A stretch of 64,000 nucleotides of DNA from Fervidicella metallireducens AeB. Its GTDB lineage: Bacteria; Bacillota; Clostridia; Clostridiales; Caloramatoraceae. Of this stretch, positions 36,638 through 45,198 are shown piece after piece. The position numbers and the translations under genes are program-made. Below the pieces are notes generated by a model that saw nothing but the letters and a program-made list of their open reading frames with translations, did not search any database and had not been told where the DNA came from. Within the stretch, counting starts at the first letter, position 1, and the number at the start of each line of letters is the position of its first letter. The stretch is taken from positions 1 to 64,000 of the forward strand of contig NZ_AZQP01000009.1 in NCBI RefSeq assembly GCF_000601455.1, read 5' to 3'.

Positions 36638-36720
36638 TACTGTAAAAACAATGGATTTGCAAAGACAATATTAAAGAAATATAATATAACTTAAATAGAC
36701 TATAGTAAAAGGGTGGTTTT

Positions 36721-37350
36721 ATGGATTCAATAGAAAAAATTTTAGAGGTATTAGAGAATGAGTATAAAGATATGGGATGTGCTCTTAATTTTAACTCACC
36801 CTTTGAACTGCTGGTTGCAACAATGTTGTCTGCCCAAACAACTGATGTAACAGTAAACAAAGCCACTGAGAAACTTTTCAAAATGTATAATAAACCTGAG
36901 GAGTTTTCGGTATTAAAACCTGAGATTTTAGAAGAATATATAAAAATCTGTGGGTTTTATAAGACCAAAGCAAGAAACATAATAAGTGCCAGTCAAAAAA
37001 TAGTTAGTGAATACAACGGGGAGGTACCAGATTCCCTTCAGGAGCTTGTTAAATTACCGGGAGTTGGAAGGAAAACAGCTAATGTTGTTATTTCTAATGC
37101 ATTTGGCAAAGATGCAATTGCTGTAGATACACATGTCTTCAGAGTTTCAAACAGAATTGGTTTATCAAAAGCTAAAAACGTTGATGAGACTGAAAAACAG
37201 TTAATGGAGAATATAGACAAAAAATATTGGTCTAAAGCTCATCATTGGTTAATATGGCATGGAAGGAAAATATGTACTGCAAGAAAACCAAAATGTAATA
37301 TCTGTCCTATTGCAATATATTGTAATTATTTTAAAGATAATAATCTATAA
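36721..37350 (+). CDS. nth: Endonuclease III
   Basis: DNA glycosylase/AP lyase for oxidised pyrimidines, 209 residues, full length. The helix-hairpin-helix LPGVGRKTANVV holds the catalytic Lys, VDTHVFRVSNR the catalytic Asp, and the C-terminal CTARKPKCNICPIAIYC binds the [4Fe-4S] cluster (C-X6-C-X2-C-X5-C). ATG 36721 follows AAAGGGTGG. Base-excision repair. Confidence 0.95.
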   Translation: MDSIEKILEVLENEYKDMGCALNFNSPFELLVATMLSAQTTDVTVNKATEKLFKMYNKPEEFSVLKPEILEEYIKICGFYKTKARNIISASQKIVSEYNGEVPDSLQELVKLPGVGRKTANVVISNAFGKDAIAVDTHVFRVSNRIGLSKAKNVDETEKQLMENIDKKYWSKAHHWLIWHGRKICTARKPKCNICPIAIYCNYFKDNNL

Positions 37351-37394
37351 TAATTTGTACATATAAAGTTATTATATTACTAAGGGGGGATCTA

Positions 37395-38777
37395 ATGAAA
37401 AGAAAAATAAATTTTGCAATTATTATTTCGTTAATCTGTGCTGTTGGTATATTATTAATATTATTTTTGCAGATTGGAAAGGATAAAGGAATTATTAATA
37501 AAGGAGTTTATATCAATGATGTTTATGTAGGCGATATGACAAAGGAAGAAGCTAAAAAGATATTGGAAGCTAGGTTTTCAACTATTCAGAATAAAAAGAT
37601 CGAACTGATTTATGAAGATAAACATTTTTTTATTGATTATAAAACATTGAATGCACATTATGATATTGATACTGCAGTTGATAAGGCGTATTCAATAGGT
37701 AATGAGGGTAATAGAATTTCAAGAGCAATGGACAGATTAAAAATGGTAAATAGGAAGACAAATATAGAAATGAATTTTGTATCAGAAAATACGGTACTTG
37801 ATAAATTAATTTCTAAAATCAGCAAGAATATAAATATAAAACCTGTTGATGCCAAAATCAGATATACAGGAGGAAAGTTTGAGATTACTTCTCATTTAAA
37901 CGGCATAAGTGTAAATGAAAAAAAACTGAAAGAAATGATAGTTTCAGCTATAAACCCTGAAAATAAACAAGAGATTATAAATATACCTATTGAAATTGCT
38001 GAGCCTAAAATCAAGGAAATTATGTTAAAAAAGATTGACACAAAGTTATCAGGATTTTCTACAGCATTTAAAATAAATGATGTAAACAGGACTGGAAATG
38101 TAACTTTGGCATCAAAAGCAATAGATGGAACGGTGGTTTTACCAGGAGAAGTTTTTTCTATGAATAAAACATTAGGACCTAGAATTGAATCAAGAGGATA
38201 TAAAGAGGCACCAATAATAATTAATGGAACTATTACCCCTGGGTTGGCAGGTGGTGTATGCCAGGTATCCAGTACGTTGTATAATGCTGTTTTATATGCA
38301 AATTTTCAGATAGTTGAAAGAAGACCCCATGGATTAAGGGTTTCATATGTAGAGACTGGAAGAGATGCAACCATATCAGGAGATGCAATAGATTTTAAAT
38401 TTAAAAATACAAATAAATACCCAATTTACATACAATCCTATGTTAAGGGTGCAACCCTTAGTATTAATATCTTTGGAGCCAATGAACATCCAGATCAGAG
38501 TGTTGAGATTGTAACAGAAGTATATGAAATTATAAAACCACAGATTGAATATGTAAAGGATCCTAACTTAGAGGCTGGTAAAAAAATAATTGAAACCAAA
38601 CCAATACATGGTGCAAAATCAAGAACATACAGGAAAGTTTACAGCAATGGGAAACTTATAAAGACAGAGTTGATATCAAAGGATGTTTACAAAGCAGCAA
38701 AGGGTAAAATTATTATTGGTACAAAACCAACAGTTGTTAAAATAGAAGAACAAAAGCAAATAGAACCTGAAAATTAG
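37395..38777 (+). CDS. VanW family protein with peptidoglycan-binding and G5 domains
   Basis: Secreted or membrane-anchored protein of 460 residues. One N-terminal helix (AIIISLICAVGILLILFL) is followed by a PG_binding_4 region (GVYINDVYVGDMTKEEAKK) and a VanW domain with LPGEVFSMNKTLGPR and GGVCQVSSTLYNAVL. The end (VEIVTEVYEIIKPQIEYV to GKLIKTELI) is G5-like. VanW occurs in glycopeptide-resistance clusters, but lone VanW/G5 proteins are common in Clostridia; cell wall role inferred. RBS AAGGGGGG. Confidence 0.9.
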   Translation: MKRKINFAIIISLICAVGILLILFLQIGKDKGIINKGVYINDVYVGDMTKEEAKKILEARFSTIQNKKIELIYEDKHFFIDYKTLNAHYDIDTAVDKAYSIGNEGNRISRAMDRLKMVNRKTNIEMNFVSENTVLDKLISKISKNINIKPVDAKIRYTGGKFEITSHLNGISVNEKKLKEMIVSAINPENKQEIINIPIEIAEPKIKEIMLKKIDTKLSGFSTAFKINDVNRTGNVTLASKAIDGTVVLPGEVFSMNKTLGPRIESRGYKEAPIIINGTITPGLAGGVCQVSSTLYNAVLYANFQIVERRPHGLRVSYVETGRDATISGDAIDFKFKNTNKYPIYIQSYVKGATLSINIFGANEHPDQSVEIVTEVYEIIKPQIEYVKDPNLEAGKKIIETKPIHGAKSRTYRKVYSNGKLIKTELISKDVYKAAKGKIIIGTKPTVVKIEEQKQIEPEN

Positions 38778-38784
38778 ATTTAAG

Positions 38785-38809
38785 GAAGCCTTTATACGGG
38801 CTTCTTTTT
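38785..38809 (+). terminator. Terminator of the VanW gene
   Basis: GAAGCC (38785-38790) pairs with GGCTTC (38799-38804), then TTTTTG. Confidence 0.8.
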
Positions 38810-38881
38810 GTATCTGTAAATAAAAATTAATATTAAATAAAATACTATACATGAACATAAAAGTATGGAGGTTAAGTTTTT

Positions 38882-39814
38882 ATGAAAATTAATTTTGGTT
38901 ATGTGGCAATATCGATGAAACTTAAAGATGCCTCCCCTAATAGGACAATAACATTAAAAAGTCTTAGTAAAATTGAAAAATCACTCTGGAAAAATAAATT
39001 AAGGGAGATTGCACAAAAGAATATTGAAAATACAATGAGGATAATCAGATATAACAGTGCCTATGGAATAAAACTCTATAGAATGACTTCTAAAATAGTT
39101 CCTTTGGCTACCCATGATGAGCTTAGAGATTGGAATTGGCAGGAGGAATTAAGCAAAGAATTTTATGAGTTAGGATTATGTATAAAAGAAAATAATATCA
39201 GAGTCAGTACTCATCCTGATCATTATACTTTACTTAACAGTCCAAAGGAAGAAGTTTTAAAATCATCCATAAAAGATTTAGATTATCATTGTAAAATGTT
39301 TGAACTAATGGATTTAGGATATGAAGCTAAAATGGTTATACACGTTGGTGGAAGTTACAATAACAAAAGTGAATCTATAAAGCGCTTTTATGAAAATTAC
39401 AGTAATTTGGATGAAAATATAAGAAAGAGAATTATATTAGAAAATGATGATAAAATATTTAATGCACAGGATGTATTAAAAATTTGCAAAGATTTAAAGA
39501 TTCCAATGGTTTTAGACGTTCATCATCATATATGTAATCAAGGAAATGTGAAATTAGAAGAAATAATTGGAGATATCTTTGACACGTGGAATGGAGAGAT
39601 ATATGTGCCTAAAATTCATTTATCAAGTCCAAAATCAGATAGAGATATCAGGAGTCATCATGATTTTATAGATGTCAAAAATTTTCTTGACTTTATTAAT
39701 ACTATCAGATTTATAAAATGTGACTTTGATGTTATGGTTGAAGCTAAAATGAAAGATATAGCTGTTTTCAAGCTAATGGAGGATTTATATGGGATTGAAT
39801 ATATAAAAAAATAG
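38882..39814 (+). CDS. uvsE: UV DNA damage endonuclease
   Basis: UVDE-type endonuclease, 310 residues, TIM-barrel fold, nicking 5' of UV photoproducts. Recognised from MKINFGYVAISMKLKDASPN, RVSTHPDHYTLLN, MVIHVGGSYNNK, LENDDK and VLDVHHHICN; the His, Glu and Asp residues bind three metal ions. GGAGGTT precedes ATG 38882. Together with splB (42745-43761) and nth it shows attention to DNA damage in a spore former. Confidence 0.92.
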   Translation: MKINFGYVAISMKLKDASPNRTITLKSLSKIEKSLWKNKLREIAQKNIENTMRIIRYNSAYGIKLYRMTSKIVPLATHDELRDWNWQEELSKEFYELGLCIKENNIRVSTHPDHYTLLNSPKEEVLKSSIKDLDYHCKMFELMDLGYEAKMVIHVGGSYNNKSESIKRFYENYSNLDENIRKRIILENDDKIFNAQDVLKICKDLKIPMVLDVHHHICNQGNVKLEEIIGDIFDTWNGEIYVPKIHLSSPKSDRDIRSHHDFIDVKNFLDFINTIRFIKCDFDVMVEAKMKDIAVFKLMEDLYGIEYIKK

Positions 39815-39847
39815 GGGATGCAAGCGTAGAAATAGAGGAAGAAGATA

Positions 39848-39876
39848 TGGACAAAATTACAAGTTAATGGTAAAAT
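39848..39876 (+). promoter_or_regulatory. Promoter of tRNA-Leu
   Basis: TGGACA (39848-39853), 17-base spacer, TAAAAT (39871-39876), about 10 bases before the tRNA. Confidence 0.6.
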
Positions 39877-39886
39877 AATACTGTGA

Positions 39887-39970
39887 GCGGGTATGGCGGA
39901 ACTGGCAGACGCGGTAGATTCAGGTTCTATTGAGTTTCTCGTGCAGGTTCAAATCCTGTTACCCGCACCA
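39887..39970 (+). tRNA. tRNA-Leu (CAG)
   Basis: 84-base class II tRNA with encoded CCA. Acceptor GCGGGTA pairs with TACCCGC; the anticodon stem-loop GTAGA-TTCAGGT-TCTAT gives anticodon CAG; the variable arm is GAG-TTT-CTC; the T loop is GGTTCAAATCC. Confidence 0.95.
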
Positions 39971-39974
39971 TTTT

Positions 39975-39995
39975 GCTCCTATGAGGAGCTTTTTG
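39975..39995 (+). terminator. Terminator of tRNA-Leu
   Basis: GCTCCT-ATG-AGGAGC followed by TTTTTG. Confidence 0.85.
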
Positions 39996-40063
39996 TTTGC
40001 CTTTAATATGTAATTGTTATAAAATAGAAACAAATTCTATAACAGTTTTAGGCGGTGTTAAGT

Positions 40064-40978
40064 GTGTATTTATATTATATAAATTATAAAAACGAAGAAA
40101 AAAGTTTATGTCATTTAGAAATGAAATCTTTATTTGGAGTTGTTCCCAATGATAAGTATTTTATAACAGATAAATATATAAATGAAAATAGAAGCCCATT
40201 TATAAAATATATGCTTAAAATATTAGATTATAGTAACAACTTGGAAGAACTAGTAAATAAGGTAAAATTGAGAGAGTTAAAAATTGAAAGCTATAAAGTC
40301 AAATTTTTAGATATTGAAAAAGATATTGATTTTGAGAACAAGCATAAAATTGAGGGGATTATTGGCTATGAAATAATAGGAGATGTAGATATGTATAATC
40401 CTAGAGTTATATACGGCATCACTAAAATTGATGGAGTCTGGTATTTTGGAGAGTATAGTAAAAATAACAAACCTTGGATAGAGCATAGTTTAAGGCCATG
40501 CCAATATAGTAATTCATTAAGTACAACTCTGGCTAGAACTGTTGTAAATATAGCAGTTGGGGATAATTACAATTGGAAGATTATAGATCCATGTTGTGGA
40601 ATAGGAACTGTTTTAATTGAGGCTTTAAGTATGGGATTAAACATTGTCGGCAGCGATATAAATCCCAAGGTAGTAGAGGGATCTAATAGAAATTTAAGAT
40701 TTTTTGAACTTCCGGAAGTGGCATCTCTGAAAGATATTAATGAAATAGAAGAAAACTATGATGTATGTATTATTGATATACCATACGGACTTTTATCAAG
40801 GACATCAAAGGAGGAACAACAAAAAATTTTAAACAGTGCAAGAAGAATATCAAAGAGATTAGTACTACTTAGTTTAGATGATATGACAGCTGAAATTGAA
40901 AATGCTGGATTTAAAATTATTGAAAAATGTGAAGCATATAAAAAGAATTTTAAAAGATATTTGACATTGTGTGTTTAA
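40064..40978 (+). CDS. TRM11-like RNA/DNA methyltransferase
   Basis: SAM methyltransferase of about 304 residues, UPF0020/TRM11-like. The N-terminal half is poorly conserved (ESYKVKFLDIEKDIDF), the C-terminal half catalytic with RPCQYSNSLSTTLARTVVNI, the SAM motif IIDPCCGIGTVLIEAL, GSDINPKVV, and DIPYGLLS in place of DPPYG. A target base in tRNA is likely but unproven. GTG 40064 has AGGCGG at 8 bases; GTG 40055 overlaps that site. Confidence 0.85.
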   Translation: MYLYYINYKNEEKSLCHLEMKSLFGVVPNDKYFITDKYINENRSPFIKYMLKILDYSNNLEELVNKVKLRELKIESYKVKFLDIEKDIDFENKHKIEGIIGYEIIGDVDMYNPRVIYGITKIDGVWYFGEYSKNNKPWIEHSLRPCQYSNSLSTTLARTVVNIAVGDNYNWKIIDPCCGIGTVLIEALSMGLNIVGSDINPKVVEGSNRNLRFFELPEVASLKDINEIEENYDVCIIDIPYGLLSRTSKEEQQKILNSARRISKRLVLLSLDDMTAEIENAGFKIIEKCEAYKKNFKRYLTLCV

Positions 40979-40992
40979 AAATAAGTAAACTA

Positions 40993-41026
40993 AAATAAGG
41001 AACTGAAGTCAGTTCCTTATTTTTTA
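40993..41026. terminator. Bidirectional terminator
   Basis: AATAAGGAACTGA pairs with TCAGTTCCTTATT around a 2-base gap, with T run. Lies between the methyltransferase and the convergent CopZ-type gene. Confidence 0.88.
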
Positions 41027-41460
41027 GACTCATCTCTAAGTTCCAGGGCATGTTCTAAAACATCGCAAACAACAGGTTGACAACATTTGCCAGAGGGATT
41101 GGTTGTTTTGCATCTACAGTTTTTCATAACATTTGTATTTTTAATGAGATCAGCTAATGTACTGGATGTTTTTTTAACAACAACTTCTTCGATTATATCT
41201 TTATAAGTTACATTGCCACAATAACAAATTATAGGATTTTCCTGATTTTTAAACCAAACTGGTACCTTTAAATCTCTTTGGTATAGTATTTGATCTGTTT
41301 CGTTATTAAAATATACTATGCTACAATCAGGATTTTTACAAAAACCGTATTCTGAGGACTTAAGATATTTTTTAAAATGATCTAAAACAATATTTTCCAC
41401 AGTTATTCTCAAGACTTCATCTCCAATTTGCTTACACAATGGGCATATGTATTTAGACAT
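41017..41460 (-). CDS. CopZ-type iron-sulfur/zinc metallochaperone-like protein
   Basis: Protein of 147 residues like the N-terminal domain of Archaeoglobus CopZ: CPLCKQIGDEVLRITVENIV, then FCKNPDCSIVYFN, and a [2Fe-2S]-type region with ICYCGNV, KNCRCK and GKCCQPVVC. In CopZ this is joined to an HMA copper-binding domain; here the HMA part is absent. A separate HMA-like protein (10195-10407) lacks metal cysteines. AGGTGATT precedes ATG 41460. Confidence 0.82.
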   Translation of the reverse strand: MSKYICPLCKQIGDEVLRITVENIVLDHFKKYLKSSEYGFCKNPDCSIVYFNNETDQILYQRDLKVPVWFKNQENPIICYCGNVTYKDIIEEVVVKKTSSTLADLIKNTNVMKNCRCKTTNPSGKCCQPVVCDVLEHALELRDESKK

Positions 41461-41669
41461 AAAATCACCTCCAAAATTGCATTTTACAGCATTGCAACAT
41501 TATATATTATATTCTTTGTAAATGAAGTTGAACAGATAAAAGTATACTGTTATATTAAATATATCGGAATAAATTACAAAAAATAAGCTGCTATGAAAAA
41601 ATATGATTAGTTTAATTGTTATAGAATAACTTAATCAAAGTTTTTACATGAAAGAAAGGAAGAATGGTT

Positions 41670-42490
41670 ATGCAATATAAACTCATAGCTATGGATATGG
41701 ATGGAACACTTTTAAACAGCCAAAAGGAGGTTTCACAAAGGTCTAAAGAGTCTCTTAAAAAGGCCTCAGATATGGGACTAAAACTAGTAGTTTGTACAGG
41801 ACGTATATTTACTTCAGCAAAAACATTTGCAAGAATTATTGGAACAAAGGCTCCTATTATAGCTTCAAATGGTGCTTACATAAGAGAAAAAGATGATGAT
41901 AGAGTGATTTTTGAGAAACATCTTGAAACAGAAGATTTGGAGAAAATTATTAATATAACAAAAAATATGGACTTTTTCCTCAACTATTTACTTTTGATAC
42001 TATCTTTTCTGAAAAATTAATACATTCTTCTTTAAATTATAAATTGTGGAATGAAAAAAGTCAGGAAGATGAAAAAGTCAATATAGTTATAACAGAAGAC
42101 TTGTTTTCAGTTATTAAAAATACTAAGATACTTAAAGTAGTTGTATATGATGATAATATTTTAAGGTTAAACCACATAAGGGAAGAAATTAAAACAGAAA
42201 CCAGGGTGTCGATATTTTCTTCAATAGTCAACAATATAGAAATAATGGCAGATGGTGTTTCAAAGGGTAGTGCAGTAAATTATATTGCTGAATATTTTAA
42301 TATAAAATCTGAAGAAGTTATTTGTATAGGGGACAACGAAAATGATATAAGCATGATAAAATATGCAGGTTTAGGAGTTGCCATGGGAAATGCTGAAGGA
42401 AATGTAAAAGAGATAGCAAATTATATAACGGATACAAATGACAACGATGGGGTTGCAAAAGTAATAGAGAAATTTGTAATAAAATGTTGA
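41670..42490 (+). CDS. Cof-type HAD phosphatase, frameshifted
   Basis: Cytoplasmic Cof/YidA-like sugar-phosphate or nucleotide phosphatase, about 273 residues when joined. The first part reads YKLIAMDMDGTLLNSQKEVS (nucleophile Asp) and LVVCTGRI; the second has VSKGSAVNYIAEYF and CIGDNENDISMIKYAG, the motif IV. The frames part at the T run 41973-41977; one more T would give FFPQLFTFDTIFSEKL and join them. ATG 41670 fits AGGA at 9 bases. Confidence 0.87.
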
Positions 42491-42498
42491 AAAAAATA

Positions 42499-42527
42499 TT
42501 GACTAGCCATTTCTTCACTGATATAAT
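42499..42527 (+). promoter_or_regulatory. tRNA operon promoter
   Basis: TTGACT (42499-42504), 17-base spacer, TATAAT (42522-42527), 16 bases before tRNA-Glu. Confidence 0.8.
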
Positions 42528-42543
42528 TTACTAGTAGTTAGTT

Positions 42544-42618
42544 GGCCCCTTGGTCAAGCGGTCAAGACACCACCCTTTCACGGTGGTAACAGGGGTTCGA
42601 TTCCCCTAGGGGTCACCA
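42544..42618 (+). tRNA. tRNA-Glu (TTC)
   Basis: 75 bases with encoded CCA. Acceptor GGCCCCT/AGGGGTC; anticodon stem-loop CCACC-CTTTCAC-GGTGG gives anticodon TTC; T arm AGGGGTTCGATTCCCCT. Confidence 0.96.
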
Positions 42619-42621
42619 TAT

Positions 42622-42712
42622 GGAGAGATGGTCGAGTTGGTTTAAGGCACCGGTCTTGAAAACCGGCGTAGGGGTGACTCTACCGTGGGTTCGAATCCCA
42701 CTCTCTCCGCCA
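42622..42712 (+). tRNA. tRNA-Ser (TGA)
   Basis: 91-base class II tRNA with encoded CCA, 3 bases after tRNA-Glu. Acceptor GGAGAGA/TCTCTCC; anticodon stem-loop CCGGT-CTTGAAA-ACCGG gives anticodon TGA; long variable arm with TAGGGGTGACTCTA. Confidence 0.96.
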
Positions 42713-42717
42713 AAAAC

Positions 42718-42744
42718 CTGGAATGCAAATTCCAGGTTTTTTTA
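42718..42744. terminator. Terminator of the tRNA operon
   Basis: CCTGGAAT-GCAA-ATTCCAGG followed by seven T; also placed to end the convergent splB gene. Confidence 0.92.
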
Positions 42745-43761
42745 TTAAGTAAAATATTCGATATTGGCATTAGGAAAATATCTGTTTATATTTTCAGTAA
42801 AAAAATTTTTTATTTCAAATGCTGTTTCTTTAGAATACACATATTTGTAAACACCATAGGGACCCCATTTTTTTATTCTATTAGCTTCATCCATATCTAA
42901 CTTAGTGTTTGGAAATCTTTCTATAATCACTTTTTTAGCCTTAGTTGTAAATCTGTATTGTATCAATTCAAAACTTAAATTTGCATCATCAGGATTAATA
43001 ATTTTACTTTTTAAACTTTCAAGGAGCTCTATATACTGCTCCTTCCACCCATCGTAATACATAATAGGAGCTATGATAAAGCCTAATGGATATCCTGCTG
43101 AGTAAATCTTACCTGATGCAGAAATCCTTTCCTCCAATGAGTCGGTGTTATGTTCAAAATTTTGGATTACATATTTTGAGTTTAAGCTAAATCTAATTTT
43201 AGTATTTTTATTATGCAGGGCATCGAGTAAAGAATCTATAGCACTAAATTTAGTTACTAACCTAAGTCTTCCATATTTTTGTTTTCCAAAAAAATCAATG
43301 GTTTTTCTAACTGAACCAGTAAAATGTTCAACAGAAATAGGATCACAGGTGCTTCCAATTTCAAAGGAAGTGATGTTAGGGCTATTAATATCAATATATT
43401 TTTGAACATTCTCCAGAATTTCCTCTATGTTAACATAAATTCGGGTAAAAGGTTTCAAACTTTGATTGGTCTGAAGATAGCAGTACTCGCAGCTACCAGG
43501 ACAGCCCGTAACTAAGGAAAATTGATAGTCTGCAGAGGGTTTGCATGGTTCAAGTTTCATGCTTTTTTTAACTCCCACTACAATACTTTTTTTAGCATGG
43601 GAATAATATTCTGAAGGATTTTCAGTTTTAGAATTTATTTTATTATGTGAGGAAAGATAAAAAATGGGTATATTAAGGGCTTTAAATTTTTCTAACAAAT
43701 CTTTTCCAAGTGGATATTCAAGACTTCCTGGTTCAAAATAAACTTGTTCAGGTAAAAACAA
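42745..43761 (-). CDS. splB: Spore photoproduct lyase
   Basis: Radical SAM enzyme repairing the spore photoproduct thymine dimer at germination, about 338 residues. The cluster motif CPGSCEYCYL (CX3CX2C) lies at about residue 90. KPSADYQFSLVTGCPG and SCEYCYLQTN mark the family, and a Cys in STCDPISVEH lies in the region expected to hold the H-atom donor. The C-terminal ENINRYFP region is typical. TTG 43761 after AGGAGGTG is the start; GTG 43770 lies inside that site. Confidence 0.88.
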   Translation of the reverse strand: MFLPEQVYFEPGSLEYPLGKDLLEKFKALNIPIFYLSSHNKINSKTENPSEYYSHAKKSIVVGVKKSMKLEPCKPSADYQFSLVTGCPGSCEYCYLQTNQSLKPFTRIYVNIEEILENVQKYIDINSPNITSFEIGSTCDPISVEHFTGSVRKTIDFFGKQKYGRLRLVTKFSAIDSLLDALHNKNTKIRFSLNSKYVIQNFEHNTDSLEERISASGKIYSAGYPLGFIIAPIMYYDGWKEQYIELLESLKSKIINPDDANLSFELIQYRFTTKAKKVIIERFPNTKLDMDEANRIKKWGPYGVYKYVYSKETAFEIKNFFTENINRYFPNANIEYFT

Positions 43762-43836
43762 TTTAAACACCTCCTAACTTTTAATTTGCATATTAATTTG
43801 TTAGAATATGTATATATTTTTAGTGAGGTGAGAAAA

Positions 43837-44979
43837 ATGGGACATGTTTACATAAAAAAGTGTGAAGACTATGAAAAGAATAATGTTAAAAACGCAATCA
43901 GAGAGTTGTTTGAAGAATATGGAGGACTAGATAAAATAGTAAATAAAGGTGATAAAGTTTTTTTAAAATTAAACCTTGTAATGAAGAAAAGTCCAAAGGA
44001 TGCTGCAACAACCCATCCGGCAGTAGTAGAGGCGGTTGCACAAATACTAACGGAATATGGATGTGAAGTTTTAATCGGGGATAGTCCTGGTGGACCTTAT
44101 AATGAAAAAGCATTAAAATCCTTATATAAAGTGTGTGGAATTGAAGAAGCGGCAAAAAACTCAGGGGCAAAACTAAACTTTGATTGTTCCAGTAACATTT
44201 ATGATACTCCTGATGGATGTACTGTTAAAAAATTAGAAATGATATCTCCACCCTTTGATTGCGATAAAATCATAACAATTTCAAAACTGAAAACACATGG
44301 TATGGCACTTTATACTGGTGCTGTAAAAGTGCTATTTGGAATGGTTCCTGGAGTTTTAAAGGCTGAATATCACTTTAAGATGCCAGATATAAAGGATTTT
44401 TCAAATTTATTAGTTGATATATGTGAAACTACAAAACCTGATTTTTCAATAATTGATGGGATAATAGGTATGGAAGGAGATGGCCCAACTGCTGGTAATC
44501 CTAAAAAAACCTCTTTACTCCTTTGCTCAGAAAATCCCTATGATTTAGATGTTGTTGGAGCATATGTAATGGGGATAAATCCAAAGGATGTTCCAACTAT
44601 TCAAAGAAGCATAGAAAGAAATTTATGCAATGGTGAGTTTTCAAAAATTACAATACATGGTGAAAATATTGATAACTTTGTTGATAAATATAAGGTACCT
44701 GATATTAGAAGTATAAATTTTTTCAGAGGTAGGGTACCAAAAAGGTTAGAAGATTTTCTTACATACTATTTATCTCCAAGACCTATTTTTTCAAGTGAGA
44801 TATGTATAGGGTGTGGAAATTGTTCAGAGGTATGTCCAGCAAAGGCAATAGAAATAAAAGCAAAATCTCCAAAGGTTGATATGAAAAAATGCATCAGATG
44901 TTTTTGTTGTCAAGAGCTTTGTCCCCACAAAGCCGTGGAAATTAAAAGATCATGGTTATTAAGAAAAATATTAGGATAA
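43837..44979 (+). CDS. DUF362 domain protein with two [4Fe-4S] ferredoxin motifs
   Basis: Protein of 380 residues. Residues 1-300 form the DUF362 domain (KVFLKLNLVMKKSPKDAATT, IGDSPGGPYN, ISKLKTHGMALYTGAVKVLF, IIDGIIGMEGDGPTAGNP). The end has two ferredoxin motifs, CIGCGNCSEVCP and CIRCFCCQELCP, so eight iron atoms in all. Function unknown; a redox role is likely. A second DUF362 gene lies at 47206 on the same strand. Confidence 0.88.
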   Translation: MGHVYIKKCEDYEKNNVKNAIRELFEEYGGLDKIVNKGDKVFLKLNLVMKKSPKDAATTHPAVVEAVAQILTEYGCEVLIGDSPGGPYNEKALKSLYKVCGIEEAAKNSGAKLNFDCSSNIYDTPDGCTVKKLEMISPPFDCDKIITISKLKTHGMALYTGAVKVLFGMVPGVLKAEYHFKMPDIKDFSNLLVDICETTKPDFSIIDGIIGMEGDGPTAGNPKKTSLLLCSENPYDLDVVGAYVMGINPKDVPTIQRSIERNLCNGEFSKITIHGENIDNFVDKYKVPDIRSINFFRGRVPKRLEDFLTYYLSPRPIFSSEICIGCGNCSEVCPAKAIEIKAKSPKVDMKKCIRCFCCQELCPHKAVEIKRSWLLRKILG

Positions 44980-45023
44980 TTATCTAATGCAAAATATAAG
45001 TTAAATTTAATATGCTTTAAGAG

Positions 45024-45071
45024 AAAAATATCTAATTTTAACTGACTAGTCAGTAAAAATTAGATATTTTT
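45024..45071. terminator. 48-base near-perfect palindrome with inner ACTGACTAGTCAGT
   Basis: Arms of 24 bases centred between 45047 and 45048 pair at 23 of 24 positions. The outer A/T tracts make it a good intrinsic terminator for DUF362, usable in both directions. The central ACTGACTAGTCAGT (45041-45054) also has the form of a TetR-family operator, lying upstream of the radical SAM gene. Confidence 0.7.
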
Positions 45072-45198
45072 ATTAATTTAACGGAAGTTAAAGATAGTTT
45101 CAAATAATAAGAGAATCCTGGAATTTTAAAATTCATATTGTTAAATTATTATAATATATATAAAGTAAAAATATTATTAAAATTCTGGGGGGATACAT

